From: Flavobacteriales bacterium
GTDB taxonomy: Bacteria > Bacteroidota > Bacteroidia > Flavobacteriales > Weeksellaceae
Direction of reading: 5' to 3'
DNA: 38,263 bases
NCBI GenBank assembly: GCA_900770875.1
Contig: CAAGLV010000049.1
Coordinates: forward strand, 1 to 38,263
This document shows positions 15,613 to 23,843 of the stretch, in pieces. The notes under the pieces are model-generated. The model searched no databases. It saw only the letters and a program-made list of their open reading frames with translations, and was not told where the DNA came from. The stretch's first letter is position 1, and each line of letters starts with the position of its first letter. The position numbers were made by a program, and so were the translations under genes.

Positions 15613-17274
15613 TTATTTCTTTATTTTTTTCACATCTTTCTTGTATAGCAATCTCTGAGCGAAAGTGTAAGCTATGATAACACCTGTTATCAACAAAGCT
15701 ACTCTCGCTAAATAATCACCATACTTAGAATAAAACGTTAATTCACTATTCATTAAGACTGTACCACTTAAAGTACCTTGCTCTCCGTATGGTAACGATT
15801 TCATGATATCTCCTCGCTGATTCACGAAAGCCGAAATACCCGAGTTAGCAGATCGAATGATAGCGCGTCTGTTTTCAATGGCTCTTAAGTTACCGTAAAG
15901 TAACAATTGGCGATGACCATCGGTATTGCCCCACCAAGAATCATTGGTCATCGTGAATAAAACATTCGCACCCGCTCTCACATAGTCTGTCACATATTCT
16001 CCGAAAATCGATTCGTAACATATAATCGGAGCGACAGAAGCGTCGTTTGTTTTATTATTGAAAACAGAACGATGGGGTTGTCCCCCTAACGTTTTTGTTG
16101 TGCCGCCAAAGTTAAGCATAAATTCTCCAATAATTGGCATTAAAATGCTTCGATATGGAAAATTTTCTACTCCAGGTACTAATTTCCCTTTGTGGTAGAC
16201 GGCTATAGAATCTGTTCCATTTATTTGTAATGCCGAATTATAGCTGTCGTAATATGTAATTCCGTCGGGTAATACCGATGCGGTTTCTGATGCTAATGAT
16301 GCTACTGGGTAAATACGAATGATTGATGCGCCTGTTACAAAGTTTAAATCTCTTTTCTGTTTTGTCCACTCGCGGATGTCTTGTACAATTAAATCGTTGT
16401 ACAGATTATCAAACACTAAAGCCGAAGAACCTGGCACTGCTGTTTCGGGTGCTACAACAAATTGAGTTTGTGGTGTAATATTTTTTAAGACCAATTGTTT
16501 TAATTCGTCGTAAATTTCTAATCCACCTTTTTCGTATTTTTCGGTGTATGGATTTAAATCGGGTTGAATAATTAATGCAGATAACGGTTTTCCTTTTTCT
16601 TCGTAATTAGCATAAATTAAATACGATATTCCGATTGGTACTAATATCATAGGAAGCACATACATTCCTAATTTATTAATGTATCTAATTTCTTTTTTAT
16701 TGATATACGCAGTGATGTAATAAAATGCTGTAATATTTACTAACCAAATCCAAAGTGTTCCTCCAAAAGTACCTGTATATTCGTACCATTGTACCCATTT
16801 GTAGTAAGCTGCAAATCCGTTTCCTAAGTTAAACCAAGGCCAAGTTAATTCCCAGTTTAAGTGTAATTTTTCGAACGACATCCAAATTGCTGGAAGAAAA
16901 ATAAGTCCGTATAAATTGCCTGCTTTTTTCTTTACGTAATGATAAAGCATAAAACAAATCGTCATTAAAAACGAATTGGCAAATACTGGAATTAAATACG
17001 AGATCCACGAATCCTGAAAGTTTCCGTTTGCGTCTTCTTGCTGTGCATAATGTAACCACCAAATTACAATTGCATTCCAAATAAAAAATGCTAAATAAGA
17101 TAATCCTGCAATTTTACGTGCTTTATTTTTATACTGTGCGCGTTGCGTAATTTGATGTTCGGCTAGCATTAGCGGAACAAATCCAAAAAATAATAATAAC
17201 GGAAAACCATACGATGGCCATCCTGCTGCCAATAATAATCCAGAGGCAATTGCGTAAGCAATATATTTTTTCAT
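15613..17274 (-). CDS. lnt: Apolipoprotein N-acyltransferase
   Basis: Lnt N-acylates the first cysteine of lipoproteins in the inner membrane, the last step of lipoprotein maturation. The 553-residue protein has several N-terminal membrane helices up to about residue 222. A nitrilase-like periplasmic domain follows, with catalytic E277 (VVAPETAVPG), K362 (YHKGKLVPG) and C419 (APIICYES), and a C-terminal membrane helix ends the protein. The usual LVPFGE is here LVPGVENFPYR. Lnt has an obvious job in this envelope, as four lipoproteins or likely lipoproteins are encoded within this window. Confidence 0.95.
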   Translation of the reverse strand: MKKYIAYAIASGLLLAAGWPSYGFPLLLFFGFVPLMLAEHQITQRAQYKNKARKIAGLSYLAFFIWNAIVIWWLHYAQQEDANGNFQDSWISYLIPVFANSFLMTICFMLYHYVKKKAGNLYGLIFLPAIWMSFEKLHLNWELTWPWFNLGNGFAAYYKWVQWYEYTGTFGGTLWIWLVNITAFYYITAYINKKEIRYINKLGMYVLPMILVPIGISYLIYANYEEKGKPLSALIIQPDLNPYTEKYEKGGLEIYDELKQLVLKNITPQTQFVVAPETAVPGSSALVFDNLYNDLIVQDIREWTKQKRDLNFVTGASIIRIYPVASLASETASVLPDGITYYDSYNSALQINGTDSIAVYHKGKLVPGVENFPYRSILMPIIGEFMLNFGGTTKTLGGQPHRSVFNNKTNDASVAPIICYESIFGEYVTDYVRAGANVLFTMTNDSWWGNTDGHRQLLLYGNLRAIENRRAIIRSANSGISAFVNQRGDIMKSLPYGEQGTLSGTVLMNSELTFYSKYGDYLARVALLITGVIIAYTFAQRLLYKKDVKKIKK

Positions 17275-17330
17275 GCTACAAATTTACTATATCAAATGTT
17301 AGAAATTGATGATTTTTGTTCGAAAAAAAA

Positions 17331-18974
17331 TTATTTAATGACAATTGTTTGAACATAATAATTTGGATTGATTACCACATCAAACGACGAGGTAATGTTT
17401 TTATCTTCTATCACTTTCCAATCTTGTGTTGGATAAAGCACTAAATTATTATCTTTTAAGCGTAAAGGCATATTAAATCCATCAATGGTATTAAAGTACC
17501 TATATAAAATAGAATTTCCTTCTTTCTTAATTTCTAACAAAGGAACATCTTTGGTGCGTAGATATTGATTAAAAAATGCGGTTAAATCTAATCCCGATTC
17601 TTTTGCTAAATAATCTTCGATTTGTTTTGTTGTTACGGTTTGGTGATAAAACTTTTTATTCATTCCTCTTAAGATATTCCTAAACTTTTCGTCATCGTTT
17701 ATCCAAGTTCTTAAGGTATGAATCACATTTGCTCCTTTGTTATAAATATCTCCTGGTCCTTCTTGATTTACGCCATAAACACCAATTAATGGCTTTTTAT
17801 TTTCAATGGTAGCACGCGTTCCGATCACATATTCGCTTCCGGCATCTTTCCCGAAAAGCGATTCGGTATGTAATGCTTCCGAGTAAGATGTAAATCCTTC
17901 GTGAATCCACATATCTGCTACATCTTTATTTGTAATATTATTCCCAAACCATTCGTGTCCAGCTTCATGAATTATAATAAAATCCCATTTTAATCCCCAA
18001 CCGGTAAATGATCTATCGGTACCTAAATAACCATTTGCAAATTTATTTCCGTACGCAATTCCCGATTGATGCTCCATCCCAAGATGTGGACTTTCGATCA
18101 TTTTAAACGAATCTTCGTAAAATGGATACGGACCAAACCAATACTCAAAACTATTCAACATTTCTTTTGCTTGCTTAAATTGCGATTTTGCTTTATCTAA
18201 ATTATAATCAATCACATAATAATCTAAATCTAATTTTCCTTTTTCTCCGTTATATGTATCCTTAAAGTTTACATATTTCCCGATATATGGAATAATGTTG
18301 TAATTGTTAATTGGATTAGTAACGCGCCAAGTATAAGCCGTTTTATTGCCAATATTCTCTTGTTTTACTAAACGTCCGTTACCTACGCCAACTAAATCCT
18401 TTGGTACAATAATTTCTAATTCGGCTCCATTTTCTGGCTCATCTGCTAAATAATCTTTGTTCGGAAACCAAACACTTGCGCCCAATCCTTGGCAAGCAAC
18501 CGACATCCATTGTCGTCCTTTTTCGTCGTTAACAAAAATCCAACCTCCATCCCATGGCGCATTTTTTGCCACCTTCGGAAAACCTTGAAATGCAAGCTGT
18601 AATTGATTATTTTTTGATTTTACTTTATTTTCGACATCAATAAAATAAACATTTCCTTCTCGTGTAAATTTTGTAATCGGTTGATGATTTAATTGGATTG
18701 CTGTAATTTGCATTGGTTCTTGCAAATCGATTTGCATTAAATTAGTCGATCGTTTTTTAACTGCATTAAACGTAATTGTAGTTTCGCCTTTAATAAATTT
18801 CGAATCAAAATCGGGTTCTACCGAAATCTTATAATGTGTAACATTCCACCAATCCCGAAATTGAGTATTTGATCCGCGCAACGAATCCTGACGAGTAAAT
18901 TCGTGTTTATGATTTAATATTTGTGCTTGTACTGTATAGGTTACTAAACTTAGCAGTAAGATTAATTTTTTCAT
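17331..18974 (-). CDS. Secreted M1 family zinc aminopeptidase
   Basis: The protein has 547 residues when read from the ATG at 18974. It begins MKKLILLLSLVTYTVQAQIL, a signal peptide, so it is exported. The gluzincin motif is HEAGH (H336, E337, H340) followed by E359 in IHEGF, giving HExxH-x18-E. The substrate-binding GxMEN is here LGMEHQSG, so the last Asn is His, a variant I believe is seen in bacteroidotal relatives. It lacks the C-terminal ERAP-like domain of long M1 enzymes. The frame is open to 18995, but that extension overlaps a TTG-N20-TATTTTTG promoter, which favours 18974. Confidence 0.92.
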   Translation of the reverse strand: MKKLILLLSLVTYTVQAQILNHKHEFTRQDSLRGSNTQFRDWWNVTHYKISVEPDFDSKFIKGETTITFNAVKKRSTNLMQIDLQEPMQITAIQLNHQPITKFTREGNVYFIDVENKVKSKNNQLQLAFQGFPKVAKNAPWDGGWIFVNDEKGRQWMSVACQGLGASVWFPNKDYLADEPENGAELEIIVPKDLVGVGNGRLVKQENIGNKTAYTWRVTNPINNYNIIPYIGKYVNFKDTYNGEKGKLDLDYYVIDYNLDKAKSQFKQAKEMLNSFEYWFGPYPFYEDSFKMIESPHLGMEHQSGIAYGNKFANGYLGTDRSFTGWGLKWDFIIIHEAGHEWFGNNITNKDVADMWIHEGFTSYSEALHTESLFGKDAGSEYVIGTRATIENKKPLIGVYGVNQEGPGDIYNKGANVIHTLRTWINDDEKFRNILRGMNKKFYHQTVTTKQIEDYLAKESGLDLTAFFNQYLRTKDVPLLEIKKEGNSILYRYFNTIDGFNMPLRLKDNNLVLYPTQDWKVIEDKNITSSFDVVINPNYYVQTIVIK

Positions 18975-18992
18975 AGTTGTTTTAACGAATAT

Positions 18993-19000
18993 CAAAAATA
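18993..19000 (-). promoter_or_regulatory. -7 promoter element of the M1 peptidase gene (TATTTTTG)
   Basis: On the minus strand TATTTTTG matches TAnnTTTG, with a TTG 20 bases upstream. It predicts transcription from about 18986, 12 bases before the ATG at 18974. Confidence 0.7.
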
Positions 19001-19160
19001 GGATTATTTAATTCTTTTCTCAAAACGGATCTACTTCTATCTCAATTAATCATAAAATTATTTGATTAAAATGAGTTAAAATGTCAGCAGTAATTTCTAA
19101 AAACTGACTTTTTAAATTCGATACAATTCCAAATCAAAATAAAATCTGACAAGATGACAT

Positions 19161-19193
19161 AATACCAAAATCAAATAGAACAAATTTGGTATT
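19161..19193. repeat. 9-bp perfect inverted repeat upstream of dnaK
   Basis: AATACCAAA (19161-19169) and TTTGGTATT (19185-19193) are perfect inverted copies with a 15-base spacer. The right arm abuts the sigma-54-like element at 19193-19207. It is not the CIRCE operator (TTAGCACTC/GAGTGCTAA). The 309-base gap between the M1 peptidase start and dnaK otherwise holds only AT-rich sequence. Confidence 0.55.
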
Positions 19194-19207
19194 GGCACAA
19201 TCATTGT
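19193..19207 (+). promoter_or_regulatory. Candidate sigma-54-type promoter of dnaK
   Basis: TGGCAC (19193-19198), five bases, then TTGT (19204-19207) has the spacing of the -24/-12 promoter (TGGCAC-N5-TTGC), with one mismatch: the C of the -12 GC is T. No TAnnTTTG element is seen before dnaK. The start of transcription would be near 19219, giving a leader of about 65 bases. Confidence 0.4.
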
Positions 19208-19283
19208 CCAATAGAAAAGCGTATTACAAATACAATCGTTAATAAAATAGAAAATCAATTTAATAAAAAATAAAAATAATAAT

Positions 19284-21173
19284 ATGAGCAAAATTATTGG
19301 AATCGACTTAGGAACAACAAACTCTTGTGTTGCCGTAATGGAAGGTAGCGAGCCAGTTGTAATTCCTAATGCAGAAGGAAAAAGAACAACTCCATCTATT
19401 GTAGCTTTTGTTGAAGACGGTGAAAGAAAAGTTGGAGATGCTGCAAAACGTCAAGCTGTTACAAATCCTACTAAAACAATTTACTCTGTAAAACGTTTTA
19501 TGGGAACTAAATATAATGCAAACGAAGCTAGTGCTGTTGCTTACAAAGTAGAAAAAGGAGACAACGATACACCACGTGTAGATATCGATGGTCGTTTATA
19601 TACACCACAAGAAATCTCTGCAATGACTTTACAAAAAATGAAGAAAACTGCAGAAGATTACTTAGGACAAGAAGTTACAAGAGCCGTAATTACAGTGCCT
19701 GCTTACTTTAACGATGCACAACGTCAGGCAACTAAAGAAGCTGGTGAAATTGCAGGTTTAAAAGTAGAACGTATCATTAACGAGCCAACTGCTGCTGCGT
19801 TAGCTTACGGTTTAGATAAAGCTAACTCTGACAAAAAAATCGCAGTTTACGATTTAGGAGGAGGAACTTTTGATATCTCTATCTTAGAATTAGGAGATGG
19901 TGTATTCGAAGTATTATCTACAAACGGTGATACTCACTTAGGAGGTGACGATTTTGATGACGCTATTATCAACTGGTTAGCAAACGAATTTAAAGCTGCT
20001 GAAAATATCGACTTAAAGAACGATCCTGTTGCTTTACAACGTTTACGCGAAGCTGCTGAAAAAGCAAAAATCGAGTTATCTTCTTCTGCACAAACAGAAA
20101 TTAACTTACCATATATTACAGCTAACGAAACAGGACCAAAACACTTAGTACAAACGTTAACTAAAGCTAAATTTGAGCAATTAACTGAAGATTTAGTGCG
20201 TCGTTCTATGGAGCCTTGTAAAAAAGCATTATCTGATGCTGGATTATCAATCTCTGATATCGACGAAGTTATCTTAGTTGGTGGATCTACTCGTATCCCT
20301 AAAATCCAAGAAGAAGTAGAAAAATTCTTCGGTAAAAAACCATCTAAAGGAGTTAATCCAGACGAAGTTGTTGCTATTGGAGCTGCAATCCAAGGTGGTG
20401 TTTTAACAGGTGATGTAAAAGACGTATTATTATTAGACGTTACTCCATTATCTTTAGGTATCGAAACTTTAGGAGGTGTATTTACTAAATTAATCGAAGC
20501 AAATACAACAATCCCAACTAAAAAATCTGAAACTTTCTCTACAGCTGTTGATAATCAACCAGCCGTAACATTAAGAATTGGACAAGGAGAGCGCCCATTA
20601 TTTAACGATAACAAAGAAATTGGTCGTTTTGATTTAGTTGATATCCCACCAGCACCACGTGGAGTTCCACAAATCGAAGTTACTTTTGATATCGATGCAA
20701 ATGGTATCTTAAATGTATCTGCTAAAGATAAAGGAACTGGAAAAGAGCAATCAATCAAAATCGAAGCTTCATCAGGTTTATCTGATGCTGACATCGAAAG
20801 AATGAAAAAAGAAGCGCAAGAAAACGCTGCTAAAGATGAAGAAGCAAAACAAAAAATCGAAAAAATTAATGCTGCCGATTCTTTAATTTTCCAAACAGAA
20901 AAACAATTAAAAGAGTACGGAGATAAAATTCCTGCTGATAAAAAACAACCAATCGAAGATGCGTTAACAGAAGTTAAAGCTGCACACGCTGCACAAGATA
21001 TTACTGCTATCGATTCTTCTATGGAAAAATTAAATACAGCTTGGAATGCTGCATCACAAGAAATTTATGCTGCAATGAACGAAGGTCAACAAGGAGGAGC
21101 TCAAGCTCAACCAGGTGCTGATCAAGCTCAAAACGATGGTGTAGAAGATGTAGACTTCGAAGAAGTTAAATAA
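19284..21173 (+). CDS. dnaK: Molecular chaperone DnaK (Hsp70)
   Basis: DnaK binds exposed hydrophobic segments of client proteins and cycles with DnaJ and GrpE. The 629-residue protein starts MSKIIGIDLGTTNSCVAVME with the actin-like ATPase motifs (GIDLGTTNSC, AVYDLGGGTFDISIL, ILVGGSTRIPKIQ), then the VLLLDVTPLSLGIETLGG linker and the substrate-binding domain. It ends in the acidic tail EDVDFEEVK, the normal DnaK end. dnaJ and grpE are not adjacent, and it forms a single-gene unit with a perfect terminator. Confidence 0.98.
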   Translation: MSKIIGIDLGTTNSCVAVMEGSEPVVIPNAEGKRTTPSIVAFVEDGERKVGDAAKRQAVTNPTKTIYSVKRFMGTKYNANEASAVAYKVEKGDNDTPRVDIDGRLYTPQEISAMTLQKMKKTAEDYLGQEVTRAVITVPAYFNDAQRQATKEAGEIAGLKVERIINEPTAAALAYGLDKANSDKKIAVYDLGGGTFDISILELGDGVFEVLSTNGDTHLGGDDFDDAIINWLANEFKAAENIDLKNDPVALQRLREAAEKAKIELSSSAQTEINLPYITANETGPKHLVQTLTKAKFEQLTEDLVRRSMEPCKKALSDAGLSISDIDEVILVGGSTRIPKIQEEVEKFFGKKPSKGVNPDEVVAIGAAIQGGVLTGDVKDVLLLDVTPLSLGIETLGGVFTKLIEANTTIPTKKSETFSTAVDNQPAVTLRIGQGERPLFNDNKEIGRFDLVDIPPAPRGVPQIEVTFDIDANGILNVSAKDKGTGKEQSIKIEASSGLSDADIERMKKEAQENAAKDEEAKQKIEKINAADSLIFQTEKQLKEYGDKIPADKKQPIEDALTEVKAAHAAQDITAIDSSMEKLNTAWNAASQEIYAAMNEGQQGGAQAQPGADQAQNDGVEDVDFEEVK

Positions 21174-21201
21174 TCCAAAATATCACATTTATTTTAATAA
21201 G

Positions 21202-21230
21202 AAAAGGACTACCAATTGGTAGTCCTTTTT
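21202..21230 (+). terminator. Rho-independent terminator after dnaK
   Basis: The stem AAAAGGACTACC (21202-21213) pairs with GGTAGTCCTTTT (21218-21229) around an AATT centre, which makes a perfect palindrome followed by T. Confidence 0.92.
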
Positions 21231-21275
21231 TATTTTACAAAAGTTAAATAGTTATTTAATATTCAGTATTTTACT

Positions 21276-21283
21276 TACATTTG
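21276..21283 (+). promoter_or_regulatory. -7 promoter element of the beta-barrel protein gene (TACATTTG)
   Basis: TACATTTG matches TAnnTTTG and lies 28 bases before the ATG at 21312. I see no well-placed TTG. Confidence 0.55.
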
Positions 21284-21311
21284 CAATACACCAAATTATT
21301 AAAAAACTAAA

Positions 21312-21953
21312 ATGAAGAAAATTTACAGTTTAGCAACTATTATGTTTTTTGCATTAGCAGCACAAGCCCAAGTTACGCTTGGTTTAAGAGGCGGAACTAA
21401 TTTATCGAGCATTACACATAATAGCGAATATCCAGGAAATCCGAAATTTAAATTTGGAGCTACCGGAGGAGTTTATGCCACTATTGCTGTTAATAAAAAC
21501 TTTGCTGTACAACCCGAATTACTATATACTTCGCAAGGATATAAACAAAAAGAATCATACAATGTTGGATTAACTTTAAAAGAAAACTATTCTTTTAAAA
21601 CCGATTACTTAAGCTTACCCATTTTAGCAAAATATAAATTAAATAACGGAGTTGTTTTTGAGTTAGGTCCTCAGATTTCTTACTTATTAGAAGGACAAAT
21701 TAACGACGTTATCGATGTAAAAAACGAACAAGGTATTGTACAAACACTTTCGCAAAGAATATATTTAAATGATGTAGATTTAACTCATGATTTTGATTTT
21801 GCTGGCGTAGTTGGTGTTGGTTATCAAATTAAAGGTGGCTATTCTATCAACGCAAGATACACCTACGGATTTACAAATTTTATTAAAACCGAAAATCTAA
21901 CCATGAGAAACCAATATTTTAGTTTAACTGTTGGTATTCCATTCACAAAATAA
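21312..21953 (+). CDS. Outer-membrane beta-barrel protein (PorT/OmpW-like small barrel)
   Basis: The 213-residue protein begins MKKIYSLATIMFFALAAQAQ, a signal peptide with an A-x-A site (AAQAQ). The mature part has alternating beta strands typical of the small bacteroidotal outer-membrane barrels (PF13568 type): VTLGLRGGTNLS, YLSLPILAKYKLNNG, FELGPQISYLLEG and a terminal YFSLTVGIPFTK that ends in an aromatic/charged pattern. The ligand and role are unknown. It is a single gene between the dnaK terminator and its own terminator. Confidence 0.88.
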   Translation: MKKIYSLATIMFFALAAQAQVTLGLRGGTNLSSITHNSEYPGNPKFKFGATGGVYATIAVNKNFAVQPELLYTSQGYKQKESYNVGLTLKENYSFKTDYLSLPILAKYKLNNGVVFELGPQISYLLEGQINDVIDVKNEQGIVQTLSQRIYLNDVDLTHDFDFAGVVGVGYQIKGGYSINARYTYGFTNFIKTENLTMRNQYFSLTVGIPFTK

Positions 21954-21958
21954 GATTT

Positions 21959-21986
21959 AAAAGGACAAGTTAGCTTGTCCTTTTTT
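21959..21986 (+). terminator. Rho-independent terminator after the beta-barrel gene
   Basis: The stem AAAAGGACAAG (21959-21969) pairs with CTTGTCCTTTT (21974-21984) around the loop TTAG, then TT. Confidence 0.9.
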
Positions 21987-22044
21987 ATAAAAGTATATCT
22001 TATCCAAACCTTGTATTTATCGGCAATACAAACAAAATCTTTTG

Positions 22045-22052
22045 TAACTTTG
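22045..22052 (+). promoter_or_regulatory. -7 promoter element of the M20 peptidase gene (TAACTTTG)
   Basis: TAACTTTG fits TAnnTTTG. It is 64 bases before the ATG at 22117, and no TTG lies at the expected distance. Confidence 0.5.
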
Positions 22053-22116
22053 CAAATCGCTAATTTTAGTAGTAAATTACATACTAAATACCTTAACCAT
22101 TACAGAATATACATTT

Positions 22117-23646
22117 ATGAGTTTTAAAAAAATATTAATCGGAATTATCCTTATAGCACTTGTTCTAATAGCTGTTTTAGTAATTAAAACATTTACCTAT
22201 CCATTTTCTCCAACAAAAGATTTAGCGAAATCGCCAGCCGAATTGCCTGTTGATGCAAAAGCAGTAAAACGTTTATCCGAAGCAATACAAATTCCAACTG
22301 TTAGTACTGTAGAATACAGCGAAACCAATTTCGAACCATTTCAACAATTCCATCAATTTTTACAAGAAGCTTATCCTCTTGTTTTTAAAAACTTAGAGAC
22401 ATATACAGTTAATAATTATGGGCTTGTATTTCATTGGAAAGGAAAAAATCCATCTAAAAAACCTTTATTATTCTTATCGCATTACGATGTTGTTCCTGTA
22501 AACAATTACGATTTTAATAATCCACCAGCATATACACCTGTTTTTAATTTAAACGGAAAAGCAACGCCATTAACATCTTACCAAGATTCGTGGACATATC
22601 CTCCATTTAGTGGAGCTGTAGATCATGGACGAATTTACGGACGCGGAACTTTAGATATGAAAGGAATGCTAATTTCTATCTTAGAAGCTGCAGACCAATT
22701 GTTAGAAAAAGGTTATCAACCCGAACAAGATATTTATTTTGCTTTTGGACACGACGAAGAAGTAAGCGGACGACAAGGTGCACTTAAAATTGCCGAACAT
22801 TTTAAACAAAAAAACATCGAGTTTGATGCCGTTTACGACGAAGGTGGTTATGTAGTTAGTGCCGGATCGGTTATTAAAAGTATCGATAAAGCAATTGCTT
22901 TAGTTGGTGTTGCCGAAAAAGGATTCTTAACCTTACAAATTACGGTTAAAGGTACAGGTGGGCACTCTTCTATGCCACCTAAAAAAGGTTCTTTAGTCTT
23001 AGCATCAGAAATTGTTGATAAGTTAAACACACAACAAATGCCTGCTATGCTAACTCAACCAATCGAATACTTTTTACAAAGTGTTGGTGGTGCAATGGAT
23101 TTTAAATCGAGATTAGCCATATCTAACCAATGGTTGCTAAAAAATACTTTAATTAAAAGTTTAGAAAAAGAGCCAGCATCAAACGCATTAGTTCGCACAA
23201 CAACAGCTTTAACAATGGCACACTCTAGCGACGCACCAAACGTTTTGTCGGCTACAACAGAGTTAACTGTAAACTTCCGTATCTTACAAGGAAATACCGT
23301 GCAAGATGTTTTAAACCACGTAAAACAAATTTGCGAAGGTTATGATGTCGACTATAAAGTAATCTCATCTCGCGAACCATCAAAAATATCTGATGTAAAT
23401 AGCGAACAATTTAAAAAGTTAGAAACCGTAATTAAGAAAAATTATCCAAATGCTTTAATTTCCTCTTACTTAACAATTGGTGGAACCGATGCGTACAAAT
23501 ACGAAATTGTTTCGGATCATGTATTCCGTTTTATGCCAATCGAAATTAACCAATACGATCAACGCTTAATTCATAACGATAACGAATCGATAACAATCGA
23601 AAATTACATGCGAATGATTGATCATTTTAAATTATTAATGCAATAA
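22117..23646 (+). CDS. M20 family metallopeptidase, carboxypeptidase S-like
   Basis: The 509-residue zinc peptidase has one N-terminal membrane helix (IILIALVLIAVLVIKTF), so it is probably anchored with its catalytic part in the periplasm. The M20 motifs are present: FLSHYDVVPV (metal H and catalytic D), GRGTLDMKG (bridging D), and GHDEEVSGRQG (catalytic E-E). The dimerisation domain is recognisable by GTGGHSSMPP. The C-terminal metal ligand lies in DQRLIHNDNESI. It resembles yeast carboxypeptidase S, which trims short peptides. It forms a single-gene unit. Confidence 0.93.
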   Translation: MSFKKILIGIILIALVLIAVLVIKTFTYPFSPTKDLAKSPAELPVDAKAVKRLSEAIQIPTVSTVEYSETNFEPFQQFHQFLQEAYPLVFKNLETYTVNNYGLVFHWKGKNPSKKPLLFLSHYDVVPVNNYDFNNPPAYTPVFNLNGKATPLTSYQDSWTYPPFSGAVDHGRIYGRGTLDMKGMLISILEAADQLLEKGYQPEQDIYFAFGHDEEVSGRQGALKIAEHFKQKNIEFDAVYDEGGYVVSAGSVIKSIDKAIALVGVAEKGFLTLQITVKGTGGHSSMPPKKGSLVLASEIVDKLNTQQMPAMLTQPIEYFLQSVGGAMDFKSRLAISNQWLLKNTLIKSLEKEPASNALVRTTTALTMAHSSDAPNVLSATTELTVNFRILQGNTVQDVLNHVKQICEGYDVDYKVISSREPSKISDVNSEQFKKLETVIKKNYPNALISSYLTIGGTDAYKYEIVSDHVFRFMPIEINQYDQRLIHNDNESITIENYMRMIDHFKLLMQ

Positions 23647-23669
23647 AATTTTCGTTACAATACATTAAT

Positions 23670-23702
23670 AGAGCTTTTGAGAAATCAGAAGCTCTTTTTT
23701 TT
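23670..23702 (+). terminator. Rho-independent terminator after the M20 peptidase gene
   Basis: GAGCTTTTGA (23671-23680) pairs with TCAGAAGCTC (23685-23694), with one T-G pair and a GAAA tetraloop, followed by a run of T. Confidence 0.9.
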
Positions 23703-23786
23703 CATCTCTACTCTTAAATAATCTATAAAAAACCGCTAAAATTTGTAGATACACCTAAATTAATCCTGTTTTAAAATTATAATCAT

Positions 23787-23794
23787 TATTTTTG
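23787..23794 (+). promoter_or_regulatory. -7 promoter element of the lipoprotein-DUF4834-YfhO-GT4 cluster (TATTTTTG)
   Basis: TATTTTTG matches TAnnTTTG and is 50 bases before the ATG at 23844. It would drive the four tightly spaced genes up to 29120. Confidence 0.5.
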
Positions 23795-23843
23795 ACTTAC
23801 GATTGATTAATACAATTAATCCGATTTATATTTAAAAAATTCT

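Noticed and set aside
17279..17286. TAAATTTG on the minus strand before lnt as a promoter
   Set aside because: It would start transcription at or inside the ATG at 17274 and no TTG lies at a fitting distance, so it is too weak to list.
19020..19283. CIRCE (HrcA) operator upstream of dnaK
   Set aside because: Searched for TTAGCACTC-N9-GAGTGCTAA and found only unrelated inverted repeats.
20555..20794. Minus-strand open frame inside dnaK
   Set aside because: Antisense shadow of a highly conserved coding region.
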